From: Micrasema longulum | Lineage: Eukaryota > Arthropoda > Insecta > Trichoptera > Brachycentridae | Reading direction: 5' to 3' | Assembly (NCBI GenBank): GCA_022494885.1 | Contig: JAGVSM010002364.1 | Location: 62,001-126,000 of the forward strand | DNA: 64,000 nt | Shown here: positions 44,756 through 54,082 of the stretch, piece after piece | Layout of the letters: each line of letters starts with the position of its first letter | How positions within the stretch are numbered: position 1 is the stretch's first letter | Program-made: the position numbers and the translations under genes | The notes under the pieces: model-generated | The model's database searches: none | Told to the model about the DNA's origin: nothing | What the model saw: only the letters and a program-made list of their open reading frames with translations

Positions 44756-45003
44756 TTAGGTGTTAACATAAGTTGTGTCCGTTTTTTCCTAATTAAAAAC
44801 AAAAAGGCCAAAAGTCAAATCAAATGGTGAACGTCATTCAAAATAAAATTTTCTTTTCTATAAATGTTGTATTTGATTTGACATTACATGTTTAATTTTA
44901 TTTGATAACGAGCCTTCAAAATGGAATGTCAAGTAGAGGAATGTGAGCATTTTCGACACCAACTTCTGTTTGCATTCAATCAAGGAAATAAAGCTGCTCG
45001 CAA
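44756..45003 (+). mobile_element. mariner-type transposon, 5' end and transposase start
   Basis: A terminal inverted repeat begins TTAGGTGTTAACATAAG and continues TTGTGTCCGTTTTTT (44,756-44,789). After a 5' UTR of about 130 bp, an ATG at 44,921 opens MECQVEECEHFRHQLL, then FAFNQGNKAARNI. This is the first helix-turn-helix of mariner transposases (EHFRHxLLxxFxxGxxAAEAARNI), with a two- or three-residue deletion. The frame then enters T-rich foreign sequence at about 45,004 and the rest of the transposase is gone. The matching right end lies at 46,004-46,038. Confidence 0.75.
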
Positions 45004-45038
45004 TATTTTTTCATTTTTTTTTTTATTTAAAAAGAACA

Positions 45039-45291
45039 AAATGTTATTAAATATTTGTACATAACCACCTACTGACTTTTCCATGTCTACTGGTTTCGAG
45101 ACGTTCTCGTCTCTTTGTCAGGACACCAATTAAACCAACATGCAAAACCCACTAAACATTTTCACCATAGTTGTTGCACAAAAATATAAAACCAACACGG
45201 CATGCATTTTAATAAGCACATACACTGATTAGAACAAACATGCACATAGAAAAGTCAGTAAGTGGTTATATACAAATATTTAATAACATTT
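45039..45291. mobile_element. Hairpin element carrying a hammerhead-like motif
   Basis: Arms at 45,039-45,081 and 45,249-45,291 are about 43 bp each and differ at very few places (AAATGTTATTAAATATTTGT and its reverse are the outer words). The enclosed 170 bp holds the hammerhead-like motif at 45,081-45,127. This is the arrangement expected of an inverted PLE terminal repeat, or of a small element derived from one. It sits inside the mariner remnant. Confidence 0.75.
45081..45127 (-). ncRNA. Hammerhead ribozyme-like motif, best copy
   Basis: On the minus strand the order is: stem I 5' strand GUGUC; core CUGACAA (consensus CUGANGA, one change); stem II GAGACG/CGUCUC with loop AGAA; GAAA; a two-base-pair stem III AC/GU with loop CA; A as the cleavage-site base; and stem I 3' strand GACAU, which pairs with GUGUC. 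All three helices of a minimal type I hammerhead are present. Penelope-like elements are known to carry such motifs with very short stem III. The G-to-A change in the core probably lowers or abolishes activity. Confidence 0.75.
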
Positions 45292-45354
45292 AGTAAAATG
45301 TTTGACCACTGAGTTAATACTTTAAATATTAATAATAAAAATAACTATTTTCCT

Positions 45355-45510
45355 TCTTATGGTTTACCCAAATATTTAACTTTTGAGGCCATTTTCAATA
45401 ACTCACTATTAGAAAATGGAATCAAGTTGGGGTAGAGTAGGATTCGAACCACAGACCTAAGGTCCGTGAGTCCGAAACTCTAGCCACAGGACCACAACCC
45501 GAATATATTT
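45355..45510 (-). mobile_element. SINE-1 copy
   Basis: Reversed body and head: CATTTTCAATAACTCACTATTAG, AGAAAATGGAATCAAGTTGG, AGGATTCGAACCACAGACC and GCCACAGGACCACAACCCG. Well preserved. It lies within the nest between the two mariner ends. Confidence 0.8.
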
Positions 45511-45624
45511 GCGCAGTGTACGGTGAATACGTTATGGTTTATTAAGTAATTTATTGCATAATTATTAAAAAAGAATACATTGTTTAAAAGAGAATACATT
45601 TTTGACTTATCTTTATGAATATAT

Positions 45625-45965
45625 TGCAACGGAGTTGAAGAATATTTTGGAGAAGGAAATATAAAGATCTAGGCATCTACAGGGCTAATGACCTGTCATT
45701 GGCTTATTTAGTAGTCAGTGTACATGCTGTGTAGCATTGATTATTTTGCCTACATTCTAATATCTGTACTCTTTCAATTCTTACATCTGTTGACGTTTGT
45801 GAAGTTAAAGAGCTGAAACCTTTATTGATGCCGTCTGATTAGATTATTTCACCTACATATAGGCAACGCCTGAAAATATGTTTTAATCTTTATACTTCTT
45901 CATGGACACGGTAGATTTATCAATTATATTTTTAACAAATTTTTGTAGACAAGGACAGTTTTCGA
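45625..45965 (+). repeat. Family A repeat, plus copy
   Basis: CAACGGAGTTGAAGAATATTTTGG, GATCTAGGCATCTACAGGGC and CTTACATCTGTTGACGTTTGTG lead to GGCAACGCCTGAAAATATG and CTTCTTCATGGACACGG. The copy then ends in the start of another unit (TTTTTGTAGACAAGGAC). It lies inside the mariner nest. Confidence 0.8.
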
Positions 45966-46003
45966 AAAACTTTTTTTCGTTGCTGTTTCCTCTTTTTTGA
46001 AAA

Positions 46004-46038
46004 GAAAAAACGGACACGACTAATATGTTTACACAGAT
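46004..46038 (-). mobile_element. mariner-type right terminal inverted repeat
   Basis: Reverse complement reads GTGTAAACATATTAGTCG and then TGTCCGTTTTTTC. This matches the left end at 44,756-44,789 (GTGTTAACATAAGTTG, TGTCCGTTTTTTC) with a two-base length difference. The total span of 1,283 bp is close to a standard mariner length, but the interior is now other repeats. Some of that agreement may be coincidence. Confidence 0.65.
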
Positions 46039-46039
46039 C

Positions 46040-46660
46040 ATAAATTAAATTTAAATGTGGTCAAAGAAAAATAACATTGATACATTTTTTTTACATGATG
46101 TTATATTTTTATTTATAACCTTAAAATGCGATTTTAAATAAATTAGAATTAATTAATTCATTTCAGGAAACGGAAGTGTTTCATATTAGTCATTGGAGTA
46201 GAATCTATATTTGGAACGTGCATAATAAGGCACATATACCGAAAGCCAGTACTGTTGTGCATTAGGACCAAGTACGCTAGTACCCAAAACTACTAACAAC
46301 TTCGGTTCACACGGGTAAACCGTAACGTTTGCACGTTATTGTGAAATTGCAAATTACACAAACGGTGCATAGAATTATTTGAATATTGCTTAAACTTTTT
46401 TAGAAAAAATCTGAATCCAGGCGGGACTAGGAATGAATCTTTTTTATAGAATAGTGACAAGCTAAGGACGTCATACCTTCACCATGACAGTATATTTGAA
46501 GATAAAATGTCTCAAGTGATTACAAAGATACACTACTGACTCCCCACCCAAATTCATTAAATTTGTGGTGGGTACATCGGTATGAAATTACGAGTCTAGC
46601 GCCTCACGGTTTATATATCTTCTCATTAAAAATTTCAAAAATTTTGTCTAAACGAACAAA
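46040..46660. other. No gene seen
   Basis: Unique sequence with a moderately G+C-rich patch at 46,195-46,330 (AGTACTGTTGTGCATTAGGACC, GGTAAACCGTAACG). No coding frame is supported. Confidence 0.4.
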
Positions 46661-46664
46661 TTTT

Positions 46665-46790
46665 ATTTATAAAGTTTATATTTGAAGCACTAACTTTGTG
46701 GTTATTCATTATAATAAAATAAAAAGAACAACTTTGTTTTTGACCACTAACCAAACCAAAAATTAGTGGTTAAAAACAAAGTTGTTTTAT
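46665..46790. repeat. Family C palindromic repeat, longest copy
   Basis: Arms AACAACTTTGTTTTTGACC at 46,727-46,750 and TTAGTGGTTAAAAACAAAG at 46,763-46,788 form a near-perfect inverted repeat around 12 bp. The left flank AAAGTTTATATTTGAAGCAC is shared with 2,475 and 13,160. Confidence 0.75.
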
Positions 46791-46809
46791 GTATTTTAAA
46801 TTTTATTTA

Positions 46810-47635
46810 AATTAAAATTTTTATTTTTTTTAAATATTTCAGGTGGCCAGTTAAAGGTCCTCAAATGCGAGAGAGAAATATGTAAAATTGAAGTTAAAAT
46901 CAATTCTGGCATAACTGTCCGTCTTGAATCCGAACGGCAAGAGATGCAGAAATAATGTGGCTAGATGCTGTCTTATTAAAATATAGTAGCAATTAGCCTA
47001 AAAACGTTTCCTCCATAAAAAAAAAAATTTAGTTATTTTATTTTTTCCATATATTTTGCTATCTTCCTGTTTTGTTTAATGAGCGTTGAGATGTCAATCG
47101 AGCTTTGTAATACCTCGGTAGATAAATACAGATAAACCTTTAGCATACCATCTTGGAAATTGTCAGAAGTCATACACAAATTATGCTGAAGAATGTATTA
47201 TTTACTTGATTAGGGATTTATTGGAGTTTACAATCGCTTTAAAGTGGTCACTTTTTGTCGCAAAAGCCTATTTAAAATATAAATGGGAACTAGTTCAAAA
47301 TTTAACTAATTCAGGAACGCGGATTAAATTATCGGCATCATTTATTGGTTGGATTCAATCATATGACGTCGAAATGACAGATTGAGGTAGATGGAAAAAG
47401 TACGGAAATTAAATATACCGTCTTGGTTTGTACTGACAAATATAGCATTTATAATCATGGAACTGGTGTATGACCAATTTGTACATTGTACATATTGTAT
47501 AAGTAAATATAAAATTGTTTGAAAACGTTATTGTATCTTTTTCAAGCCAATCAGCAGGCTAGTTAAAGATCTAATATATTTGCATTAACGATAAAAACAT
47601 CGAATTTATTAAACTTAAATAATCTTAGAATTTAT
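46810..47635. other. No gene seen
   Basis: Unique A+T-rich sequence. No ORF over 60 codons stands out and no family word is found. Confidence 0.45.
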
Positions 47636-47639
47636 TTCA

Positions 47640-47810
47640 GTGTTGTCATGATGGCATGATCCTGGCAGACATAAAAGTGAGTCATCCCAAGTCAGGAGTG
47701 ATAACACCGCTTGCGTCATGAACACTTGCCATTGGTGTAGAAAATCATAGACAGTACTGTTATGTGAGATTTTGTTAACTGTTCTAAGGATCCTTGACAG
47801 AAGGAAAAAA
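47640..47810 (-). repeat. Dispersed repeat, copy 2 of a pair
   Basis: Reverse complement of 23,270-23,425: AAGTCAGGAGTGATAACACCGCTTGC, AACACTTGCCATTGG, ACAGTACTGTTATGTGAG and AAGGATCCTTGACAGA. The pair extends over about 150 bp in each place. Confidence 0.7.
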
Positions 47811-48042
47811 AAACTGTCGTAGGTTCAAAATTTTCTCACAGCAGAGACAGCATTCTTACACAAATCATTCGTTTATCTGACTAAGGATATCATGGGCATC
47901 TTAATATAAGAGTTAGATATTATTGAGCAAGAATATTAAACCAGCCATAACTCTTCTGAAATCTAAACTGAAAATGGTAAAGCATTCTAGACGATCAGAA
48001 TAGTTAATGATAAGAGTATTTAATTTATTTCTTTACATAAAC

Positions 48043-48082
48043 ATGTATGTATGTGTGTATGTATGTATGTGTGTATGTATGT
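48043..48082. repeat. (TATG)n microsatellite
   Basis: About forty bases of TATG units with interspersed TGTG variants. Confidence 0.9.
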
Positions 48083-48204
48083 TCATATGTGTTTATAAAT
48101 GCATTGTAAATGTCCCGACTCAACACGGATGTTAAAGCGAGTCTAGGCCAGGTTCCTGGTTGTGTCACTATAAACTATGTCTTTGTACTCAATTAATTTA
48201 TTTT

Positions 48205-48310
48205 TTTTAAATCTAGTCTATGACACGTTACAAGCTCTGTAAATGCCTTGACTTTCATATACTTTTTTCAAAAAAATTCCCTGCCTATTACAAAAAATGT
48301 CAAACAAAAG
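48205..48310 (-). repeat. Family A repeat, decayed minus fragment
   Basis: GTCTATGACACGTTACAAGC, TCTGTAAATGCCTTGACTTTC and TATACTTTTTTCAAAAAAATTCC follow the end of the minus copies. Family E follows at 48,430, keeping the A-then-E order. Confidence 0.6.
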
Positions 48311-48429
48311 TTTTTTCTTCAAAGTGGGAGTCTAAGTGACGCCACCAACGCGATTTCAAAATGAAAATGAATATATTGCACATTTTAATAAGTAGACAAT
48401 AACCATTAAAAAAGCAGAATTTCAAGAAG

Positions 48430-48695
48430 AGCAAAAACACCATATTCACGTTGTTTCAACTCTCGTGTGACTGTTATGTCACACAAGTTGACATACGTTA
48501 AAAGACTAGATATAATTTATTTTAAAAAAATATTATAATTGTATTTTCTGTAACCTTTAATAGGCATCTCATCAGATTTGAAAAGTAAAATTAGAAAAAC
48601 TATTATGGATTTTATTACAAAAAGCATTTATCCGTGCTACGCGAATAATGAATGTGATGCTAAAACTACAATAAATATGTAAAATAAAGAGCACT
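48430..48695 (+). repeat. Family E repeat, partial copy
   Basis: CTCGTGTGACTGTTATGTCAC, AAAGACTAGATATAAT, GATTTGAAAAGTAAAATTAG and CTACGCGAATAATGAATGTGATGC follow the order of copies 1 and 2. The first third of the family is missing or unrecognisable. Confidence 0.7.
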
Positions 48696-48699
48696 TTTA

Positions 48700-49015
48700 A
48701 ATTTATTTCAATAGAGAGGGAAAACGTTTTTGAGGAGGGAATATGAAAGTCTAGGCATTTACAGTGCTTATGACCTGTCATTAGCTGATTTAAGAGGCCA
48801 CTTTACACACTGTGTAACATTCACCATTCTGCCCATGTTTGAACATCAACATTTCCTCAACTCTTCCATCTGTTGACTTTTGTGAAGTAAAAGAGCTGAA
48901 ACCTGTATCACGTTTCCCTCTCTATTAAAATAAATTTACATTTGAACAACTCCTTAATGAGAAAATCCAGCCAGTCTGCAAGCATTTGGACATACTCAAA
49001 TATTTTCGAAAGAGC
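48700..49015 (+). repeat. Family A repeat, plus copy with a reversed end
   Basis: AATAGAGAGGGAAAACGTTTTTGAGG, AAGTCTAGGCATTTACAG, GGCCACTTTACACACTGTG and CAACTCTTCCATCTGTTGAC run to about 48,920. The reversed end CCAGCCAGTCTGCAAGCATTTGG follows near 48,968-48,990. Same layout as 36,050-36,240. Confidence 0.85.
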
Positions 49016-49019
49016 ACTT

Positions 49020-49820
49020 AGTTAAAACTCAAAACAATGGCAGAGATGCTGTTCTGTAGCCGATGTTTACGAGAAATAAATTTAGTCGGTTATTGATAGT
49101 AATGAGGGATGCACGCACGTAAGAGATGACCGGCGCATTTATAATTTTTTATTTATTTTACTATAACACGGCTAAATGATATGTTTATTTTTATAAATTA
49201 TGGTAAAAGAATTATTAAAGAGGATGTTCCCATGTTTTTTTTTCAAATGTCTGTATTTAATAATATTCCATAATTTGCTTGTGGTGACACTATATTGCAT
49301 CACTGCGTACAAAATAATTATTTACCACAGTCATTTAAGAATTAAAATCTCATATTTTTCCATAATTTCTTTGTTTATTTTCACCTTCAAAGTTAAATGT
49401 AATATATATTAAGATTTATCATAAAAAGTGTTTTTTTTTTTTAATTTCGATTGTCATAAAGAAAATACTGAATAATAATTTGTCGGTTATGGTGTTTTCG
49501 TACAAGTTTTAGCTTTATTTTATCCGTAGAAATTGGAGCCCAGTTGGTGGCATACGGTTCTCTCCGCGCTGGTTTCCACAGAAGGAACTGTACGCTTAAC
49601 AGTTAGTGTCCCCAGAAAGGTGCTCTGTATATCCCAGATATCTAGTGTCCGTGGCAAGTACTATGCTTCGTTGGTGACCCACAGAAGGTACGGTACTTCA
49701 AACGAAATGCAGGGGAGATCGGGCTTAAAGCGACATAAAAAAAAGTTTTAATCATTTAAAATGTTTCATGCAGATTTATAAAATCAACTTATTTTTATTA
49801 CACACTATGTTTTTATGTAT
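49020..49820. other. No supported gene; unassigned G+C-richer ORF at 49,533-49,751
   Basis: The 72-codon ORF differs in composition from its surroundings (CTCCGCGCTGGTTTCCACAG, GTGTCCGTGGCAAGTAC) and contains two similar words, CCACAGAAGGAACTGTA and CCACAGAAGGTACGGTA. I recognise no protein family. It could be a fragment of an unidentified element or an exon. Confidence 0.3.
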
Positions 49821-49829
49821 TTACGTGAT

Positions 49830-50075
49830 CAAGTATATTTTGAGTTTGTCCAATTTATTTGTAGACAGGGACTGGATTCAACTCCCTGAGAAACTGTTAA
49901 CATGAATATTTTAACAGAGATAAATAACATATTTAACTTCATAAACATCAACAGATGAAAGAATTGAAGGAATACAGATGTTAAAATTTTAGCAAAATGG
50001 TGAGTGTTACACAGTGTGATCACTTAAACCAGCCAATGACAGGCCATAAACTCTGTAGATGCCTAGACTTCTATG
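49830..50075. repeat. Family A repeat, left part interrupted by hAT
   Basis: A short plus arm (TTTTGAGTTTGTCCAATTTATTTGTAGAC) and a longer minus arm (CATCAACAGATGAAAG, GTGTTACACAGTGTG, CAGCCAATGACAGG) run to GATGCCTAGACTTCTATG at 50,075. The family sequence resumes at 51,286 with CTTCTATGTTACCTTCTC. Confidence 0.9.
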
Positions 50076-51285
50076 CAGTAGCGTGCCTAGGGTTTACGAG
50101 TAAGGCAAGCCCATATATATATTTTTTAAATTCACATGTGGTGTAATTCTCTGATAGCCTCATAGTATAGTGGCCAGGGCATTTACCTACCATGTAAAAG
50201 GTCTTGGGTTCGATTCCTGACATGGTTGATATGAAATATTTATCTAAAATGTGTTTTTACACTAGAATGTGTCATAGTCCCTGAACTGGTACTTGAAGCG
50301 TAAGACTGATCATCTTACCTTTATGTAGCAAAAATTATCAAGATACACTGCGATTGCAGTACTCTATGCACCATTAGGTGCGGAAAAGGAATGATGATGA
50401 ATTAATTTGTGTGAAAACATGATGTGAGCTTTTTTCACTACAGTTGTACAGTCTACAAAGCATCCAAAAGGCATAATATGACGAGTAACATTTTTTTTTT
50501 AAATATGCATTGGATAATCTTTTTGAGGTCGTTTAAATAAACGAAATAAAGAAAACACAATACAATTTTATATAAAGGAATTCCTCAGATATCAACCATT
50601 ACCAATAAGTAACATCAATATAATATAGCGTGCGTAGAGTTGAATAATAGTCATCGGAACCTATAGATACATAAATATAAATTATAATTGATATAAGATA
50701 TAGGAAAAGGAAAGTAGATAGGCAAATAAAAGAGAAACGTAGGCCATCTCCGTATTCATTTTATATATGACGTTTGCACAAAATTAAGTAAATTATCGTA
50801 AATTTTAACCAGTACGGGTCTTTATACAATTAAGATAAAAAAAACCGTTTAAAATTATCAAATTCCGTAAAAAAGAGCATAATAAACAATCGTTAAGTTT
50901 GTTCAATACGAAATACGAGAGGCGCTCTCTGCCAACTTTACCCTAAAGAAGCTGGCTTCAGATTCCCATATAAAACTTAACATATACAGACAAACATTTG
51001 ATGAGTTTACTGTTTGCATCACATGCGAGTTGCACCGTGAAATAAGCCCCATAAGAAGCCCACGTGCGTGAGCAAGATAGTGTCGTTCGCGCACACAGAT
51101 TTCATGCGGTTCGGATCTCGGGATGCGTACAGTACCAACGTCGAACAGATCTCTAATTCTCGTGCGGCGCGAAATTTAAACAACGAAATGAAATTTTTTT
51201 AAGCGTTTGGTTCAGATTTGGTAATTTTGAAATAAAATTAATAGGCAAGCCCGGCTTATGGGCTTCTATGGAAATACCGCCACTG
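50076..51285. mobile_element. hAT-type DNA transposon, non-autonomous, 1,210 bp
   Basis: The left end begins CAGTAGCGTGCC and the right end, read on the minus strand, CAGTGGCGGTAT. This fits the CAGNGGCG terminal inverted repeats of hAT elements. An 8-bp target duplication, CTTCTATG, lies at 50,068-50,075 and 51,286-51,293. The interrupted family A repeat continues on both sides and its intact copies read CTTCTATATTACC across the site, so the boundaries are firm. No transposase (BED finger or dimerisation domain) is readable. A 63-codon minus-strand ORF (50,903-51,094) is unassigned. A SINE-2 copy lies inside. Confidence 0.9.
50150..50405 (+). mobile_element. SINE-2 body inside the hAT element
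   Basis: The tRNA-like head is the clearest in the window: CCTCATAGTATAGTGGCCAGG (A box) and CTTGGGTTCGATTCCTGAC (B box). The tail reads TGAAGCGTAAGACTGATCATC, AAGATACACTGCGATTGC and CTATGCACCATTAGGTGCGG. A solo tRNA gene is excluded because no acceptor stem closes. Confidence 0.8.
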
Positions 51286-51340
51286 CTTCTATGTTACCTT
51301 CTCTAAAATGTTCTTTATCTCTGTTGTAATATGTTTATAT
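51286..51340 (-). repeat. Family A repeat, right part after the hAT insertion
   Basis: CTTCTATGTTACCTTCTCTAAAATGTTCTTTATCTCTGTTGTAATA is the direct continuation of the copy ending at 50,075. Confidence 0.9.
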
Positions 51341-51369
51341 TAAAGTGATGTTTTTAAATAACTTATTTT

Positions 51370-51545
51370 TATTTTATTTATATTTTTGCATCACAACATG
51401 CCAGGAGATCCAAATTTAGTAGTAAATTAGAACTCAGAACACTTAAACTTTTGCTTTGTTCTTATCCAAGATCGAACCCGAAACCTTCCAGGCGTGAATC
51501 AAGCGTCTAAATCAGGATACCACGGAGGCTGCATTGTTCATAAAA
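51370..51545 (-). mobile_element. tRNA-headed SINE copy
   Basis: On the minus strand the head reads AGCCTCCGTGGTATCCTGA (A-box region) and GTTTCGGGTTCGATCTTGG (B box), then a body ending near GATCTCCTGGCATG. It is related to the heads at 50,150 and 23,550. Assignment to SINE-2 or to a sister family is uncertain. Confidence 0.6.
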
Positions 51546-51584
51546 TAATTTTACTTTAGTAATTTATGTGTCAAGAATACAGTT

Positions 51585-51910
51585 ACATATTTGTGTGAAA
51601 TAGAATCATGGATAAGTGTTTTCAACTTGGTGGCTATTATCAGGTAAAAAATTTAAATTAGGAAATAGAACAGACATAAGTCCGCCTCGTCGCAAAATAG
51701 TTGGCGCTTTCGCATACTATTCTTGAGGTTCTGATTTCAATTTCTGAAATGGTAGACGTGAAATATTTATTTTAAAGGCTGTTCAAATCACAGTATTTTA
51801 ATGTTTCTGGAGCGTTAGACTTATCATCTTACCTTCACAACAAAAGATGATCGAGAGAATTTGCATTTTGTTAACCAAAGCAGTACCCTATGCAACACCG
51901 ATGGGGAAAG
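51585..51910 (+). mobile_element. SINE-2 copy
   Basis: Head GTGTGAAATAGAATCATGG, AAGTGTTTTCAACTTGG and TGGCTATTATCAGG; body GTTGGCGCTTTCGCATACTA and GAGGTTCTGATTTCAATT; tail GAGCGTTAGACTTATCATC and CCCTATGCAACACCGATGGGG. Confidence 0.75.
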
Positions 51911-51929
51911 AAGATTATTCTAATTGTTA

Positions 51930-52430
51930 TTAGAAGATTAGGCGGTGTCCGTGGTGTAGGCAGAGAGGACAGAACGCCACAACACTCTATCTTTGCATAC
52001 AGATCTCGCTTCCTCTACATTCATCCATCTTCTCATGCACGCACGCCGATTATTCCGACTTTTGACATGTCCATCTTTAAGTATGTTGGATTTGGTCATG
52101 CCATGTCTTTCTTGGTCTTCCTCTATTTCTGCATCCATCAACAATCGCATTGTAAATATTCTTAACCGTTCTCTCCCTGTCCATTCGTTCTACATGTCCA
52201 AACCAGCGCAGAGCTCCTTTCTTGATTTTGTCGATAATGCTTGTCTCAGCCTCACATAATGTACGGATCTCAACATTTGTGCATCTATCGCACATAGTTT
52301 TACCACACATTAGCCTGAGAGATCGCATTTCGACAGCATTCAGCCTACAGCCTACTTTCATCCCTGTTTTTCCAAGTCCATACTTTGCTCCCATACATCA
52401 GGGACGGGACCAATTTTTCTTAAGCCCGGA
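51930..52430 (-). pseudogene. RTE-like LINE ORF2 C-terminus
   Basis: The minus-strand ORF 52,394-52,077 reads LNAVEMRSLRLMCGKTMCDR, CTNVEIRTLCEAETSIIDKI, then KKGALRWFGHVERMDRERT and RNRGRPRKTWHDQI. After a frameshift the next frame (to 51,938) gives RRACMRRWMNVEEARSVCKD and RVLWRSVLSAY. This is the complete C-terminal module that follows the RT in this class: EMRxLRxxxGxTxxDxxxNxxIR ... LRWFGHVxRM ... GRPxxTWxDxI ... DRxxWRxxV. The reverse transcriptase itself is absent. One frameshift, few stops: a relatively young fragment. Confidence 0.85.
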
Positions 52431-52439
52431 TGTTCTGTG

Positions 52440-53365
52440 ATGTAATTCACCACTGAATTTGGGCCTCCTGGCCTGTTGTAGTGGAAAAAAAAATGCGTTA
52501 TGAAATACTTAATACGTAATTATTGTAAGCCTTACTTAACAAAAGATAAGTCACACAAAATAATTTTTATTTTGTTCGTTTTTTGATAACATTATACAAA
52601 CATTTATTGAGTACAGACAAGCAGTTATTAAAGTCACACAACCAAGAACAATCCGTGCCTGTGATCCATGGCTTGCTAGAGAATCCATTTTAAAAATAAT
52701 TACAATTCAAATCCCATTTCAACTCGGTCAGATGTTACATTTTCACTTGTGTACCCGGTCTCCCCTACTTGCCGGAACATAGCGCAGCATCCGCAATCGC
52801 CCAGCGCAAGTAATTAAGGGGTCGTGTGGACCCGGCATTACTTTATTTGGCGCAATAAGGCCACAACTCCAAGAGCTAACGATATTACCGACCGAATTAT
52901 GTACAGGCACGCGAACTTTACGCCGAAATTAGATTATACACAAAAAGACATGAGTTTGGTCCTATCTCTGTCAGGAAAAGAAATGTTTAACGACCGAAAT
53001 TAGTTTATCAGAGGAGAAATAGCTTGCATGACATAATTACAAATTCACACAAATAATGCCTGTTTGTTTTTATTTCACTGAAATTACATTTTTCTAAACA
53101 GATTATATTCAACGTAAAAAAAATATAGGGTATCTCTTATTTATATTAAAAATTTGACGAAGTTGTTGATTTAATTACATTACGCTTCAAAATAACCTAT
53201 TTTGTCATTTAATTTTAAAAACACAAGTTTAAATGGAGAATACGCTGGTTTCTTGCATAAATTAAAAACATGTTTTGAAAAGCAAACGAATCAATAATTA
53301 ATAAAAATTTGTTCAAAGTCTAGTATTTAATTCTTAGGTGATATTTCACATTATTTATTTTCCTT
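52440..53365. other. No gene seen; G+C-rich island at 52,735-52,930
   Basis: The island holds TACCCGGTCTCCCCTACTTGC, ACATAGCGCAGCATCCGC, GGGGTCGTGTGGACCCGGC and TACAGGCACGCGAACTTTACG. It has no ORF of useful length and no match to the window's repeats. It may be a conserved non-coding or promoter-type segment. Confidence 0.3.
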
Positions 53366-53369
53366 TTAC

Positions 53370-53690
53370 AACAGAGATGAAGAACACTTAAGAGAAGGTA
53401 ATATAGAAGTCTAGGCATCTACAGGGCTTATGACCTGTCAATGGCTGGTTTAAGTGGCCACTTTACACACTGTGTAACATTCACCATTCTGCCTATATTT
53501 GAACATCTATATTCCTTCAATTCTTTCACCTGTTGATGTTTGTGTAGTTAAAGAGCTGAAACCTTTATTTATGCGGGTGAGATTCATCTAATTGAATTAT
53601 TTCACCTACATACTTGGCAACGCCTGAAAATGTTATTTTTTCAATTTCTATACTTCTCATGGACCAGGTGGATTTATCAACAATATTTAG
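53370..53690 (+). repeat. Family A repeat, plus copy
   Basis: ACAACAGAGATGAAGAACACTT, AAGTCTAGGCATCTACAGGG, GGCCACTTTACACACTGTG, TCTTTCACCTGTTGATGTTTG and TTGGCAACGCCTGAAAATG: the longest uninterrupted plus copy. Confidence 0.9.
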
Positions 53691-54008
53691 AGTTTGTCAA
53701 ATTTTTTGTAGACAAGGACTGGATTCAACTCCCTGGGGAGCTGTTTATATTAACATATTACAACAGAGTTGAACATATTACCTATATAATATAGGCAGAA
53801 TGGTGAATGTTACACAGTGTGTAAAGTGGCCACTTAAACCAGCCACTGACAGGTCATAAGCCCTGTAGATGCCTAGATTTCTATATTACCTTTTCTTAAA
53901 TGTTCTTCATCTCTGTTGTAATATCTTAATTATGTTAATATATACAGCTCCCCAGGGAGTTGAATCCAGTCCTTGTCTACAAAAATTTGGACAAACTCAA
54001 AATATTGT
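53690..54008. repeat. Family A fold-back unit with terminal inverted repeats
   Basis: Starts CAATATTTAGAGTTTGTC and ends GACAAACTCAAAATATTG. The terminal arms, about 80 bp (53,690-53,775 and 53,920-54,008), are near-perfect inverted repeats that both hold GACAAGGACTGGATTCAACT. The centre is a minus-oriented family A core. It shows the true termini of a unit of about 320 bp and supports a fold-back DNA transposon. Confidence 0.85.
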
Positions 54009-54082
54009 TATTTATTTTCGTTAACGTCTTCTTTTCTATTTAATAATTATTCTTAGTCATTTCAGTTTGTTAGTGAAAAATC

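Noticed and set aside
48043..48082. CRISPR-like array
   Set aside because: Simple TATG microsatellite without spacers, in eukaryotic DNA; no CRISPR structure is seen anywhere in the window.
49533..49751. Host gene exon
   Set aside because: Composition is suggestive, but there is no recognised family, no splice-site pair and no conserved copy; left as an unassigned ORF.
50150..50230. A functional tRNA gene
   Set aside because: A and B boxes are present, but there is no closing acceptor stem and the sequence continues as a SINE seen elsewhere in the window.
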